From: Erinaceus europaeus
Lineage: Eukaryota; Chordata; Mammalia; Eulipotyphla; Erinaceidae
NCBI RefSeq assembly: GCF_950295315.1
Contig: NC_080172.1
Location: forward strand, 78,883,118 to 78,947,117
DNA: 64,000 bases
Direction of reading: 5' to 3'
Shown: one piece after another, positions 22,901 through 34,839 of the stretch
Position numbering within the stretch: the stretch's first letter is position 1
Layout: every line of letters starts with the position of its first letter
Notes under the pieces: model-generated
The model's input: only the letters and a program-made list of their open reading frames with translations
Told to the model about the DNA's origin: nothing
Database searches by the model: none
Program-made: the position numbers and the translations under genes

Positions 22901-23158
22901 AAAGCAAGATCGGAAAAGAAAAACACAAGTAGAATCTGAAATGGAATTGAGGTATTGCACCAAAGTAAAAGACTTTGGGGTAGGTGGGTGGGGATAATAC
23001 AGGTCTAAGAAGGATTCAGAGGACCTAGTGGGGGTTGTATTGTTATATGGGAAACTGGGGAATGTTATGCATGTACAAACTATTATACTTACTGTTGAAT
23101 GTAAAACATTAATTCCCCAATTTAAAAAAATCAGAAAGAAAAAAAAAGAGAGAGAAAA
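22901..23158 (+). other. L1 3' UTR and A-rich tail
   Basis: It contains TATTGCACCAAAGTAAAAGA, GTGGGGATAATACAGGT and AACATTAATTCCCCAATT, then an A/GA-rich tail. The same 3' UTR recurs at 49755-49975, in a short form at 33270-33325, and antisense elsewhere. Confidence 0.88.
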
Positions 23159-23173
23159 GAAAATCCAGGATCA
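23159..23173. repeat. Right TSD of the L1 insertion
   Basis: GAAAATCCAGGATCA is identical to 16808-16822. Confidence 0.92.
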
Positions 23174-24204
23174 TCTTCCTACATCATTATCTTTAATTTA
23201 ATCAGATTTGACTGAAGCCTTGTGTCATATCTGAGGGTATGGAGATTAATCTCTTGAGGGAAAATAGGTTTATAGAAAGACACATTTTCAACCTACCATA
23301 CCTGAAAATACTTCAAAAAAACAAATTTCCACAAGCATACTCATACATCAAACTCTGCATTTGGGGAAAAATCCAAGCTAAGATATACTTCAAAGGAAAC
23401 CAGTATGTCAAGATGGAAATAGTTATTATTACTAAAAGCTACAGATCAATAAGACATGACTTAGAAAGATAATGCCTGGTTTGCAATGAGGAGGTCATTG
23501 GTACATTTAGTAAGACAGTTTCAAAGGGTAATTGCTAAATTACAGTGAATTTAGATTAATTTTCAAAGTTACCCAAATATGAAAATGAAAAAGCTTCTAA
23601 TTTCAGCCTACAGAGATTTCATAAGTATGTAAACATATATAGCCAGCTCTATATTTTCACAGCATTCACTAGCTACAAAGCTTAGACTTTGTTTTTCAGG
23701 TAGGTTTTCTCTCTAGTGAACCCATTTGTGAGTGATTTCATAAGTCTTGGAGTTTTCTCTTTTATTTATATACATCATTTTTGTGATGAGTTACTTAGGC
23801 TGTGACTTCCCCAGAAATTAAAGCTTTCATACAGGAGATAGTATTTCTTTCTTGTTTACTTTTCATCACCAAGCCCTCCAGTGATTCCTACCATGAAGTA
23901 AATGCTCAAGAAACAATCTCTAAATGAAGAAAAAGCCAGTAAAGTCTGTGAATATGATTAAGGTGAAATAGCAATTCATATATTTATTGTAAAAAAGATC
24001 TTGAAGATCCATTTTTTGATCTTGAAGAAGAGTCAAGGTTATTTAAGAAAGTTTCTAAAATATAGATTTCATAGTATGTTCATGAGGTTATAGTTGCTGC
24101 ACTTCATTTTAAGCTGCCAAGTGATGTCGGTGTTGCTGGTTCTCAGACAGGTATTTTAGTGAGAATCCAAGTCCAGCGGTTCTAGATCCTGTGTATTAAG
24201 CGTC
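23174..24204. other. Unique DNA
   Basis: No gene is recognised. A short L2-like piece may lie at 23870-23925 (CCAGTGATTCCTACCATGAAGTAAATGCTCAAG). Confidence 0.45.
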
Positions 24205-24352
24205 ACGGAGGAAATAGCATAGTGGTTCCACAAAAGGCTTTCATACCTGAGGCTTAGAAATCCTAGTTTCAATACCCCCACACCACCATAAACCAGAGCT
24301 GAGTAGTGGTTTGGCAAACAAACAAACAAACAAAACAAAACAAACACAAAAT
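24205..24352 (+). repeat. Type B SINE
   Basis: It reads GAGGAAATAGCATAGTGGTT, AAGGCTTTCATACCTGAGGC, TCAATACCCCCACACCACCA and CCAGAGCTGAGTAGTGGTTTG, with an (AAAC)n tail. Confidence 0.82.
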
Positions 24353-25499
24353 ACTTGCTAATGCTGGTGTCCTATACACAGTCCTAAACTGATGTGGGTG
24401 GAGGCTGGAACTCCTTCAATGCTTTGCTTCATTCTGTTTTCATACTGTTTTTGCTTCTTTCCGGTTTTTACAATCTCTGAATTATTGCAATGTGTAGTCA
24501 TGGCTAGGTTTTCATTTAACAAATGATGAAAATGAGATATATTGAGGCCAAAGTCAGCCAGTAAGGACCAGGCAAAACTGGGAGTGAAGGCCCACCTTCT
24601 GTTTCTGTTGCATGGCTCAGTACTGCATAATGAATTCAGGAAATCTTGGGGTGGGGGGAATATGTTTGCATTTAGACACTGCCTCAGTGATCCCAGGGAG
24701 CCGAGTTGGTGAGAGATGACTCAGATGTGAATTCCCTGCTGACTCCTATTTTCATCCCCTTGGGCAGTGTGTAGGAGAGGTATAACTGCATGAAGAGAGC
24801 ACTGTCAAAGAAAATATCCCAGCTGATCTATTTTAGTTAAAACAAGCTTTTCCCCCCCCCCAGGTGCTATGAGATTGCTTGTCTGTCAGGGTGTTGGCCT
24901 TGAGCAGGAGCTGGGCACCAGGGAAGGTGTTTTTAGCAAAGGGAGAAAATAGAAATAAAAAGGAGGGTTGAGCCACGGGCTGCTGGGAGCGGAGGGAGAG
25001 AGTGCTGTCTGCTCAGCAGCTTGTTCTTCATTGCAAATATCACTGGGCTAAAGCAGATCCTCTGCTTTCACAGTCAAGGCTGAAATTAGCATTTCCCACA
25101 TCCCAGGATTTGTCTACTCTTATCTATAGTATCACACTAAATTCATTCAGTCCTTAATTCTGCTATGAATTTATTTCTTCTGAAAATATAGGTAGCTCTC
25201 TGGAAGGAATTGGTGAATTTTGAATAACATATATAGTAATATACATATATAACATATACAGTGCATTGTATAATACAATATAATCACAAATAGTGTTGCA
25301 GTAACCCAAATGAACAGAGTCTAAAATAGTGAACGTTTAAGACCCTCTGCAGCATCAAAGATTACAAAAGGAGAATTCCAGGTATCAACAGTAGCAGATT
25401 AGGGAAGGATGTTCTAATGGCAAAGTCAGAGAATAAATTGGAAAAAGTAAAATTGGGAGCTATCTGTGACAAAGAACATAAAACTCCCCAATTGATTCA
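24353..25499. other. Unique DNA with a MIR trace and a GC-richer patch
   Basis: An antisense MIR-like piece lies at 24520-24600 (ACAAATGATGAAAATGAGAT then GGCCAAAGTCAGCCAGTAAG). The patch 24850-25090 is unusually GC-rich for this window and includes a C-run at 24852 and GCTGCTGGGAGCGGAGGG. No ORF or promoter can be defended there. Confidence 0.45.
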
Positions 25500-25642
25500 A
25501 TTTTTTTAATTAATTATATTATAGAAACAGAGACAGAGAACTGAGCATCACTCTAACATGCATACTCACAGAGACTGAACTCAGGATCTCACATATACTT
25601 GGCCCTCACTCCACCACTGTACCATCTCCCCTGCCACTGGTT
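25500..25642 (-). repeat. Type D SINE, antisense
   Basis: After a T-rich start it reads TAGAAACAGAGACAGAGAAC, GAGCATCACTCTAACATGCA, GAGACTGAACTCAGGATCTC and TTGGCCCTCACTCCACCACT. Confidence 0.75.
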
Positions 25643-25856
25643 CAAAATTTATAATCCAAGGAAGAGAGGTGGTCAAGTCAGTGATCTCTAGGCATAGTTG
25701 TAGCCACCTTGCCCATGGACATTTAGATGAACTTTCTTTTGCTTTAATGCCTCAAGTTTGACAAATATGATACTGTCTGCCAAAAAATCCTCTTTACAAT
25801 ATCCTCTATTACAAAATTTTTATGTGCCTGTGAATTACCTAAACATTTTATTGTAA

Positions 25857-26319
25857 TGTTAACAAACCAAATGCTCACTGCTCACCATTCAAAAGGTCAG
25901 TTAACCAAGAGACAGCAGTTGGTTCAAGAAAAGCAGATTTAATCAGATGCTAGCTAAACCTCAGAAGATGACAGACTAATGTCCAAAGAACTATCTTATT
26001 TTGAGACTGAGTTTCAGGACTTAAAAGAGTAGTGGGTCAGTGGGGCAGAAGTGGTCTAAGTTAGGCAACTGTCTATTGTGCTAGGGGGTGGAATCTTGTA
26101 CAAGGCAGTGTATCCAACTGAAAGGGGTTCTGTCACAAGAAATGAATCACTGGAGCCCAGTAGTTTATAAAATTCAAGATAGAATCATTAAGGAATACTT
26201 TCTCCCCGAGGTGTGCATAACAGCTTCATCTTTTACTGGAGGCCTATGTGACAGGCTTCTGATAAGAATATATGTGTCGAGAGCAAGTTGGAGTCTGTAA
26301 TGCTTACTCACTTACAACA
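25857..26319 (-). mobile_element. Possible antisense solo LTR
   Basis: The 463-bp block starts TGTTAACAAACC and ends CTTACAACA, so both ends carry TGTT/AACA. On the minus strand a TTTATAAAC box lies near 26165-26172 and an ATTAAA signal near 25945, followed by a short U5-like stretch, an LTR-like order. No TSD is visible, and I do not recognise the family. Confidence 0.35.
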
Positions 26320-27076
26320 ATGCTGACTCTGATTCATTGGACCTACACTAAGACCCAAGTTTTTACACTTTCAAAAAATTTCTCCAGTGATACTAATACT
26401 GCAGCCAAAGCAACAAAGTGATGATGTTTTTTCTTCATTCATAGCAGCCTCTTCATGCTAAGTCATCCCCACTGGGAGTGTTCATGGCATGTCTATACTG
26501 GGTGCCTGCAGGGGGAGAGGTGCTGGCGCTGGGGGGCAGAGGTATAAAAAGTGGGGATGAGAGTAGCTCAATGAAACAGCAAGAGGACACCTAAAGGCAC
26601 AGACAAACCTGAGAACTTCCTCCACACACAGGTTTGACTTGGATCATCTTTGCACAAAGGACTCTTCATTTTGCTCACATTAAAGTGCATAAAAGAAATA
26701 CAACTGTCTACAACTTTCCTTTTTCATACTAAGACATGCAACTGGCTAGGTTGGCCTTGATGTTAGCATGACTAAACTTCACATGGGAGTTTTTTGTTTG
26801 CTTGTTTTTTTTACTCTAGGTCCTGTATATTTTAGAAAATTTGTCACTGTAAACTCATTCCCTCTTTGCTCAAGATGTGTAAATCTTTGCAAAGATCTCT
26901 AGTTTCCAATGCAAGGATGCTTGTCTCTAAGACCTAGGAATCATCTCTATGAAGTATGAAATCAAGGGTAATCTGTATAGGTGGCTAAGAGTCTCCTGAC
27001 ATAAAAATTTATGAAAGCTTACTTACTGGAGAAGGCCAGTTTTCATGCACTGGAAGTCTAATATTGCCAGCACTGT
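26320..27076. other. Unique DNA with a TATA-like patch
   Basis: A GC-rich run (CCTGCAGGGGGAGAGGTGCT) is followed by GGTATAAAAAG at 26541-26551. Nothing downstream resembles an exon. Confidence 0.4.
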
Positions 27077-27077
27077 G

Positions 27078-27108
<31 letters not shown>

Positions 27109-27122
27109 ACGCACACATACAC
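27077..27122. repeat. (AC)n microsatellite
   Basis: An AC run with ACGC interruptions between CTGTG and CATACACAG. Confidence 0.9.
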
Positions 27123-27324
27123 AGTTTATCATTTATTTATATGTGTGCCTACAAGTATGTAATTATATATGTATTCATGTGTATATGTACATAGATACCC
27201 ATTTTTGTACTTTCTGAGAAAAAATAAACCTAAGAAACAGTATCTTGTTCACCAGTCCTAGTTCTTAGGGTTTTAGTGACAAAATTTTCACCTAGCATGC
27301 TCTATTGTCCTTGGTCATGTTATT

Positions 27325-27500
27325 TTTTTTAATTGGCATATTTACTGTATAGTTGTTGACACATGGGTACAATTTCTCATCTCCTCATGATAAGATTTGC
27401 AAAGCACTCTCATCCCTAACTTAGGTCCTTTTCCACCATCATGCATCATGTACCAGGACCCCGAAACTTCCTCCACTCCTCTTCTCCTCCCCTAAAGTTC
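27325..27500 (-). mobile_element. L1 3' UTR fragment, antisense
   Basis: It reads GTATAGTTGTTGACACATGG, then GCAAAGCACTCTCATCCCTAA and CCACCATCATGCATCATGTA, then ACCAGGACCC. It matches the antisense L1 3' ends at 13040 and 32345. Confidence 0.65.
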
Positions 27501-28134
27501 AAAGATAAAAAGAGGGAAAATACCAGATAATATCACTAATAGGTGAAATGTAAGAAACAAGGACAAAAGGGAAAAACACAAAGTTACTCCTAGGTCAGGT
27601 TTTCGCCAAGACTTGAGGATAACTAACTCTCTAGACTATTCAATGATAAAAAATTAGGGAAAGAGTATAATTCTTACTGTACTCTAAGCAGTTTATATTA
27701 AAATGTGAAATGCAAATGCTACATAAAAGCATTTTTTTCAAATGAAGAGACCATAAAATTACAAACTCAATTCCTTTAATCATCTTTTTAACCAATGACA
27801 ACTTTACGCATGCTGATATGCATTTGTTGTTGTTGTTTTTTATGCCAGTCTTTGAACTTTGTGCCATATGCACTTAACCTGTTGCAAACTGCCCAGCTCC
27901 CACATTTTTTTTCTGTGCTTTTAGTTGTCTGTTGTCACATACAAGATTCCTTTATCTTGTCTGAAGGGAACTCAGAAAAATTAGTTCTTGGAAGGATAAC
28001 TGAGGAAAGCTGTCAATCTGGAAGATATGTCTTGTGTGGGGAGATATGTAAGAATTTATCATTGGGACACTAGAGGTGAAAAATATTAATTTGGCTTAAA
28101 GAATGAATGTTAAGCATAAATATTAAGATGTTAG
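27501..28134. other. Unique DNA
   Basis: No gene is recognised. A part near 27835-27870 (GTGCCATATGCACTTAACCTG) resembles the tRNA-like part of a type A SINE in antisense but is too short to call. Confidence 0.4.
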
Positions 28135-28300
28135 GAGCAATAGGTCGCAGCTATGTTGCCACTGTACCATCCAAGCAGCACAAGCTCATGTCCCTGCACC
28201 ACGAGATTCTTCATTGTTCTCTTTTTTTCTCTGTCTGGATCTCTATTTGAATATAAAAAATATGAGAAAGACAGAGACAAAGAGAGAAACCCAGAGAAGC
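28135..28300 (+). repeat. Type C SINE, diverged
   Basis: It reads TAGGTCGCAGCTATGTTGCC, then AGCTCATGTCCCTGCACCAC, a CT-rich region (TCTCTTTTTTTCTCTGTCTG) and an A-rich end. Confidence 0.5.
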
Positions 28301-30469
28301 TCAAGTCTTAGGATCTGGATCACCAAAAAAGGATAGATATCAACATACTGACTATGCTAGTCAACTATGTTACATATGATACTTCGAAAATTTTTATTTA
28401 AATATGATTAGGTTAAAAATGGATAAAAATAGCCAGAGCAAATGTGTCCCTGAAGGAAGTAGGTATACTAATACAGGAAGATGTCTCTGTAAATGTATCT
28501 ACCCATGTTAGAATGCGCACATCTTCCTACAACATGCATAGATGACCACTAGCCAAATAGTGAGTGTTGTTTATGCCCCTCAAAACAAAATGCCATCAGA
28601 CTTTCAAAAAACATTTTTAATAATGTAAATTCCAAATTATTTTCCCCCTGACTTACACTAAGCAGAATGAACAAAGCAATAAACTCATTAGGAGGTACTT
28701 GTGAGACATTTAGGTTTTAGGAGTCTTATTCTGATGACTATCAAGATATAAGTAGTTCCCACTTGGAAAAAGCTTTTGTTATTTTGTTCAGTTTAAATCA
28801 CAGCTAACAGTCCTACCGGTGTTGAAAGAATCACAGTAATTTCCTTCTCTCTAGTAGAACCCAAGCACTTCTAAATGAAAACATTTAAATGGTTATCTGC
28901 AAAGGAAGAGATGACTTTATGAAAGGGAGTATGTGTCACTTCAATGCATATCTATGTTCAGTCTTGCTATTAAGTTTCATCTCCTCTCAGCTATCAGACA
29001 TTCAGACAGCAAGAGCACTGTCTCCATTAATATTAACAGTTAATTTTAGTCCTTCTTCCAAGAGTTAGGGAAACAAAGATTTGGATTATTCTGTTCACTT
29101 TGGTATGAAAGTCAAGCAAATTTCCTCTCCCAGCAGTACTAACATACACAGCAACAGGGTTATGGGATTGTTTTCTGCTTCTGAGTTGAGTCAGATATTC
29201 TATGGCCATTATCTTATCAGTAAATGACTCAACCATCCACATAAAAGAAAAGTTTGAATTCATTTGTTGATATTATCAATTGCTTTGGAAAAATTGAATG
29301 TACTATGTAATTACAGGATAGCAGTGATCTGAGTCTCATTATTTATATCTGAAGGAGACCTCACTGAATCACTGTGGGGACAGAATGAAAAGGAAATTAT
29401 AAAGTTCCTAATACGTTACCTAACACATCATAGGTAAGTGCTCAGTAAATGGAAGATATAAGTTTAAAGTGGAATTTCTACCACAACATGTAGGAATAGT
29501 GCCTTTCTGAGTCCTTGCCTCGGCACACTTAAATTAAGTCTAAACTGTGCTGTCCTTTGGCTTTCTGGTTTTACATCCCTTCTTGGATTGACTCGAGCAT
29601 ATCAGTGAGATTCCAGGGTGAAAAGCTTCTAGAAGTTACACACCCTTGAGGGCAAAAAGAGTCAGTTATAATAATCATCCTTGTCAGCACAGCAGGATCC
29701 CTGTCTCACACATCTGCCTAAGTGCAATGCTCAGGACTGCATTAGACAAGTATCATTTTGCCAATTAACCTTTTTCCATTCTTAGTTTATTAGGGCCTAA
29801 GCAAATGCATTTACTAAGCTGAAAGAGGCTTTGATTTTTTTTTTTTTTTTTGACATAGTACTTGCTGTTTTAAACAGCCTACCTGCACTTTCCCCTCACA
29901 ATAGGCTCAGTTTCACCTCCTTGGCAAATTGGATAACCCTGAATCACACTGCATAAAAAGATCATTTTAATTTATGGAAGGTCTTTGTTTATTTAACATA
30001 AAGAGCAGTAAATGTCATGATGCTTAACTCTGCTTTTCATGTCCAGTGAGTATGAGGAAAGAGATATTTAAATGCTGTTCACTCCTCTCCATTTAGAATC
30101 CTCTTGGTCTTCCTCCTGGGTACATGGGGCAGGCAGGTGCCATAATGCACATATGTTGATAAAGTTGCCTGACACAAACGTAAAATAAATCATTTCCTAC
30201 ATAGTTATTTTTTGAGTTATTCTATTATTGTATGCTCCTTGCTCCCACAATCTTCTAAGGCATGTATAATAGCAATTACTAATTTCCTAACCCCTTAAAA
30301 TGTGGCTAGTCATGCTAAATGTTTTCTGTCATTAATATATTTTAATTCCCACAACAACCTAATGAAGTAGGTGTTATTATATACTTAATTTTCAACTGAG
30401 GGGAATATCAAAAGTGCTATAACTCATGAATGATGAAGTTAGTGTTGCAACCATTGCATGTGTGTGCGC
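28301..30469. other. Unique DNA with MIR traces
   Basis: A MIR 3' end appears at 29395-29460 (CCTAATACGTTACCTAACAC then GTAAGTGCTCAGTAAATGGA). An antisense MIR appears at 30295-30425 (TTAATTCCCACAACAACCTA then GAAGTAGGTGTTATTATATA). There is a T18 run at about 29836. No exon is recognised. Confidence 0.5.
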
Positions 30470-30508
30470 GCTCATACACACACACACACACACACAAACA
30501 CACACACT
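30470..30508. repeat. (AC)n microsatellite
   Basis: GTGTGTGCGCGCTC is followed by a CA run to 30508, with one AAAC interruption. Confidence 0.88.
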
Positions 30509-30604
30509 TTATTTTAATGACTTGGGTTATTAATACCAACCTATGGAAATAGAAATAAGAAGGTGTGTGATCCTTCCGCTTGAATAGATGAAAGGAAAGT
30601 GTCT

Positions 30605-30790
30605 TGTTATATTTACAGATATAAGGTGAACCCGTATCTGTGATCTTGGAAGTACTACAGTTTCCAATGGGTGGGATCAGGACACAGAACTCTGGTGGTG
30701 GGAAAATGTGAAATTATACCCTTATTATCTTACAATTTTATAAATCACTAATAAAAATAAATTAAATCAAACAACAACAAAAAAAGAAAC
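30605..30790 (+). mobile_element. Family S 3' end fragment
   Basis: It reads CTGTGATCTTGGAAGTACTAC, AGTTTCCAATGGGTGGGATC, CAGAACTCTGGTGGTGGGAA and TTTTATAAATCACTAATAAA, with an A-rich tail. It matches the last 190 bp of the copies ending at 12735 and 38300. Confidence 0.8.
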
Positions 30791-32344
30791 CATCTTGCTG
30801 TACTATGGGTTCTTCAAATCCAGGAAAGTAGCCAAATAAGCATGAAGTAGAAAAAAGTCAGGAAACATTAATATGTGTACCTCTTGTATATATGGGAGAG
30901 ACCCTGAAAATCTGAGTGACTCACTGTGAGGTCATAGGCACAAATTTACAAGCTTTTAATGCAGAAGACTTTGGGATGAATATAGGAGTGGTCAGTTAAA
31001 GTGACAAAAGTTTCACCTTTTGCAGGAAGAAGAGGAGATAAAATATAAGTTAGTACCAAGCCATGACACTGCCATTATTCCACTTCTGGTTATCTCATTT
31101 CAAGATGTCTCCTGAGATATGAGCCAGATGGCTCTGCAGAGCAGTGATGCTCTGTCCTCTAGGCAATAGAAGTGACTCCTTTGTTTCCCAGATAATCTAT
31201 ATTTTGCTTTCACTCTTCAGTTCTCCCCAATGAAGTTCATTCTTTGTGCCAATGTTATAACTTGAGGAGTGACAGATGCTTGCTTCCCTGAACACCACAT
31301 AACCTAAGTCTCAATCAAGCATGATTACCAATGAAGGGGGTAAAGCCTTGGTTAATAAATTTGGTTTTATAGGACTGTTTGGGAGTAAATGTATTGAACA
31401 CAATAACAAAATGTGAAGAATCACTTAGAGCATAACAAATTTATTCAGGTAAGGAAAATGACATTATTTGATAGGCACTAAAAAACAAATTCACTAAGAA
31501 GCAAAGGTGATTTAAAATCAGCAAATAGCAGCTAATACAGTTGGTTATTTATGAAAGACAGCTTCAGTTTGAAATTTCTTTCTAGACTGGCATGGAAAGT
31601 TCCCTTCTTTCCTATTCTCCCCACCCCGCCTCCCCCGGCACCGCGCACCCAGTTCAGAATTCTCCATCCCACTGAAACTGAACAAGGATGTCTGTTGTCA
31701 AATGTGATGGAAAGCTGAACTATTAATTCTTAATTCACAACCTGAGCCCCCCACCCCTTATCCCAGAAGTATCAGCTTTTATGTAGATGGAGGTGGGAGA
31801 GGGGAGAGTAAGCCAGGTACTAGATTTGGAGACAGTCTGGCAGATCTTGAAAAACTCCAGATTTTTCCTGAATCTCACAAGTTTTCCAGAAGAATTTGCC
31901 AGTAGGCCACGCCAGCAGGCACAAGATATAGGAACTTCAGCCCTCTTTCCTATAAACTGAGCCTCAAGCCCCTGCCTGACCTGAAGGCCATATCAGACAA
32001 TGCAATCTAGTCCTTTGTTATAATAGTTCCTATTTCACCATTACCAAGCTCCAATTTGCTCCACATCTTATTCTTTTTTTTTTTTCTTGGTTGGTACTTA
32101 GACTATCCCTTACTGTGGCTACAGAGGCCTCCTTATTGCCTTCTTCTTCTACTTCTTATCACCTACATGCTCCTTATCACCACAGTCACATTAATCCGGC
32201 ACGGATCCCTCCTATGCAGCTGACATAGAGGTACTTCTCTTGTTCTTTCCTTTGCAAACCACTGTGGAACTAGAGTCTCAATTTAAAATTATTGTTTTTA
32301 TAAAATCTGGGAAGAAAGCACATATTTTTTAAATTTTTCAGTTC
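30791..32344. other. Unique DNA
   Basis: No gene or clear repeat. A C-rich patch at 31620-31650 (CACCCCGCCTCCCCC) has few CpGs and is not a CpG island. Confidence 0.45.
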
Positions 32345-32835
32345 TTAAGTTTTTTGTTGTTGTTGGGATTAATCATTTACAGTCAACAGTAAATACAGTT
32401 GTTGGTATACATGTAAATTTTTCAGTTTTCTGCAAAACAACTCTAACCTCCCCACCCAGGTACTCCTCCACCATCATGCACCAGGACCTGAAACCCCTTC
32501 CCCCATAGTTCTTTCTGTGGTGCAATACATCAAACCCAGTCCAAGTTCTGATTTGTGTTTACTTTCTGTTCCTATTTTTCAACTTTTGTCTATGAGATCA
32601 TCCCATACTCATCCTTCTTTTTCTGGCTTATCTTACTTTTTTTTTTTTTTTTTACCTCCAGACTTATTGCCAGGGCTCTGTGCCTGCACCATGAATCCAC
32701 TGCTCCTGGAGACCATTTTTCCTTTTGTTGCCCTTGTTGTTTTATCATTGTGGTTATTATTATTGTTGTTGTTGTTGCTGTCCTTGGATAGGACAGAGAG
32801 AAATGAAGAGAGGAGGGGAAGACAGAGATGGGGAG

Positions 32836-32884
<49 letters not shown>

Positions 32885-33240
32885 CCAGCACACTTGCTTC
32901 ACTGCTTGTGAAGTGACTTCCCTGCAGGTGGGGAGCTGGGGGCTCGAACCGGGATCCCTATGGGATCCTTAAGCTTCACGCCATGTGTGCTTAACCCTCT
33001 GTGCTACTGCCCAACTCCCCTTTTTCTGGCTTATCTTACTTAACATGATTCCTTCAAGCTCCTTCAAAGGTGAGGTGAAGAAAGGAAATTCATCATTTTT
33101 AATCGCTGAGTAGTATTCCATTGTGTATGTATACCACAACTTTCTCAGCCACTCATCTCTTGTTGGACACCTGGGATGATTCCAGGTAGTTCTTAATTTT
33201 TAAAACAAAGTCATCAATGAAAAATGTTTAATTAATTTCA
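32345..33240 (-). mobile_element. L1 3' end, antisense, split by a SINE
   Basis: The antisense L1 3' UTR (GTTGTTGGGATTAATCATTT, AGTTTTCTGCAAAACAACTC, CCACCATCATGCACCAGGAC) continues after the SINE with TAACATGATTCCTTCAAGCT and GAGTAGTATTCCATTGTGTA. These are the complement of the L1 ORF2 C-terminus and 3' UTR. Confidence 0.85.
32639..33019 (-). repeat. Type A SINE, antisense, inserted in L1, 22-bp TSD
   Basis: The full-length form has a T16 start, CTCCAGACTTATTGCCAGGG, TGAATCCACTGCTCCTGGAG, an internal (GATA)n at 32829-32883, ACTTGCTTCACTGCTTGTGA and GGGCTCGAACCGGGATCCC. The 22-bp TSD (starts CTTTTTCTGG, ends CTTACTT) lies at 32617-32638 and 33020-33041. Removing it restores the L1. Confidence 0.93.
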
Positions 33241-33269
33241 AATAAGCCATAAAGAATAGGTTAGAGATC

Positions 33270-33330
33270 AATAACTGTATTTGCTGTAAACCATTAATCC
33301 CCCAAATAAAAAATATGTAAATAGGTAAAA
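33270..33330 (+). mobile_element. Very short L1 3' end
   Basis: GTATTTGCTGTAAACCATTAATCCCCCAAATAAAAA-type sequence, matching the last 50 bases of the L1 at 23080-23130. It is heavily 5'-truncated. Confidence 0.6.
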
Positions 33331-33516
33331 AAAATTAAGATCAAGAAAGAACACAAAAATGATAACCTGTATGTTTCTGAGCTCCCCTTCTGACTTCTGA
33401 AAAACAGCTGACAAATGAATCTCCCTGTTTAACTGTTTTGACTTCATCAGTGGCTCCAGTAAGACAAACAAGGAATAAAATGGAAAGGCATTTCATTTTA
33501 AGTCCATAAGGAAACA

Positions 33517-33517
<1 letters not shown>

Positions 33518-33569
<52 letters not shown>

Positions 33570-33581
33570 TCACACACACAC

Positions 33582-33614
<33 letters not shown>

Positions 33615-33658
33615 CACACGCACATGCACACGCACACACACACACACGCACACACACT
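33518..33658. repeat. Long (AC)n microsatellite with ACGC interruptions
   Basis: About 140 bp of CA repeats, pure on the left and with GCACACGCACATG interruptions on the right. Confidence 0.95.
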
Positions 33659-34461
33659 CTAAAGCTTGCCAGAAAGACTTGATCAGAAGTGGAACAGGAA
33701 TGCATTTTCAAGATTGAAAGTTGTATAAACCATGGAGAGTAAAATTGGAAACTATAGCAAAGATGTGTTTATAATCCTAGCTTTGGACTTTACTGCAATA
33801 GATTCTAATCATCAAGTTATTGTTATTAGTGTTATTATTGTTATTACTGATAATAAACATATGCTACCTGCCAACAGGATGCCAGGCTCTATCCAAGAGA
33901 GAATTACACTCCATTCCTGCAGTGCCGGCTTACAGAAGATTATAATTGCATTTGAAAATCATATTAATAGCAACTCGATATTTTATTAGAAAACAATATT
34001 GTTTCTCTTCTCTCTCTGGGTTTGCTACCACCAAGTATCATACTGATACTAAGAATGATGGTTTATGGACTGTAAAGCTAATAAATTTTCCACTCAGAAT
34101 TTCTCCACATGAATTTTTTATGTAGTGGGGTCATTCTGCTGTACTTGTATTTTTTTATCTTTTGGATCAAGTAGATCTCTGTTTTAGGACTAGTCAGCTA
34201 ATTTTTATGTCTGTTATCCTAAGTAGTTATTTTCTTTTTTTTTTTACTTTTTCAGCAAAAATTTATGTTTTTCAAATCATAATATTGTTCATATGAGTGA
34301 AGCTGTCTGGTAATTGTCCTTCATAAGAATGTAGGTCATTTGGTAACGGATATAAATAGCAATAAGAGTCCTCAAACACAAACAACTGAAACATAAAACT
34401 CCTGGATTTTACATTTCACAACCTTCCTAATACTGATTTTCCTTTTTGTTTGTTAGTTTTT
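33659..34461. other. Unique DNA
   Basis: Nothing recognised. Confidence 0.4.
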
Positions 34462-34672
34462 GTAATATTCATTTATTTATTTTTGATAGGACAGAGAGAA
34501 ATCAAGAGGGAATGGGGAAATAGGGAGAGAGAAAGAGAGAGCCCTGCAGCATTGTTTCACCATTCATGAAGCTTCCCCCCTGCAATAGGGGACCAGGAAC
34601 TTGAGTTTAGAACCTCGAGCATGGCAACATGTAAGTTTAATCAAGTATGCCACCATTTGACCTCCCAGTAGT
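34462..34672 (-). repeat. Type A SINE (short subtype), antisense
   Basis: It reads TTATTTATTTTTGATAGGAC, AGAGAAATCAAGAGGGAATG, CCTGCAGCATTGTTTCACCA, AAGCTTCCCCCCTGCAATAG and AATCAAGTATGCCACCATTTG. Confidence 0.85.
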
Positions 34673-34838
34673 GGTTTTCTAACTGCTGGTTGTAGTGCAT
34701 TAGTGAGTCTCGGAATTAATTTTGTGACTTACAATAGGACTCTAATAAAAACAACGGAATGCAGGTAATAAACAGAAAAGAATCCAAAAGTGTTACAATG
34801 CACAAGTGTATTTTTTCCCGAAACTTGTTTCACTTACA

Positions 34839-34839
<1 letters not shown>

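Larger units (their letters stand above)
16823..23158 (+). mobile_element. Near-full-length L1 retrotransposon, inactive
   Basis: The element is 6336 bp (about 5.9 kb without the inserted LTR and its TSD) between perfect 15-bp TSDs. In order it holds a SINE-like leader, a (CTCTC)n block, a 5' UTR, broken ORF1, broken ORF2 with an LTR insertion, and a 3' UTR ending in an A/GA-rich tail. Length and layout match placental L1. Stop codons and frame changes in both ORFs make it non-autonomous. Confidence 0.93.

Noticed and set aside
31600..31660. CpG island
   Set aside because: The patch is C-rich but only about 50 bp long with few CpGs.
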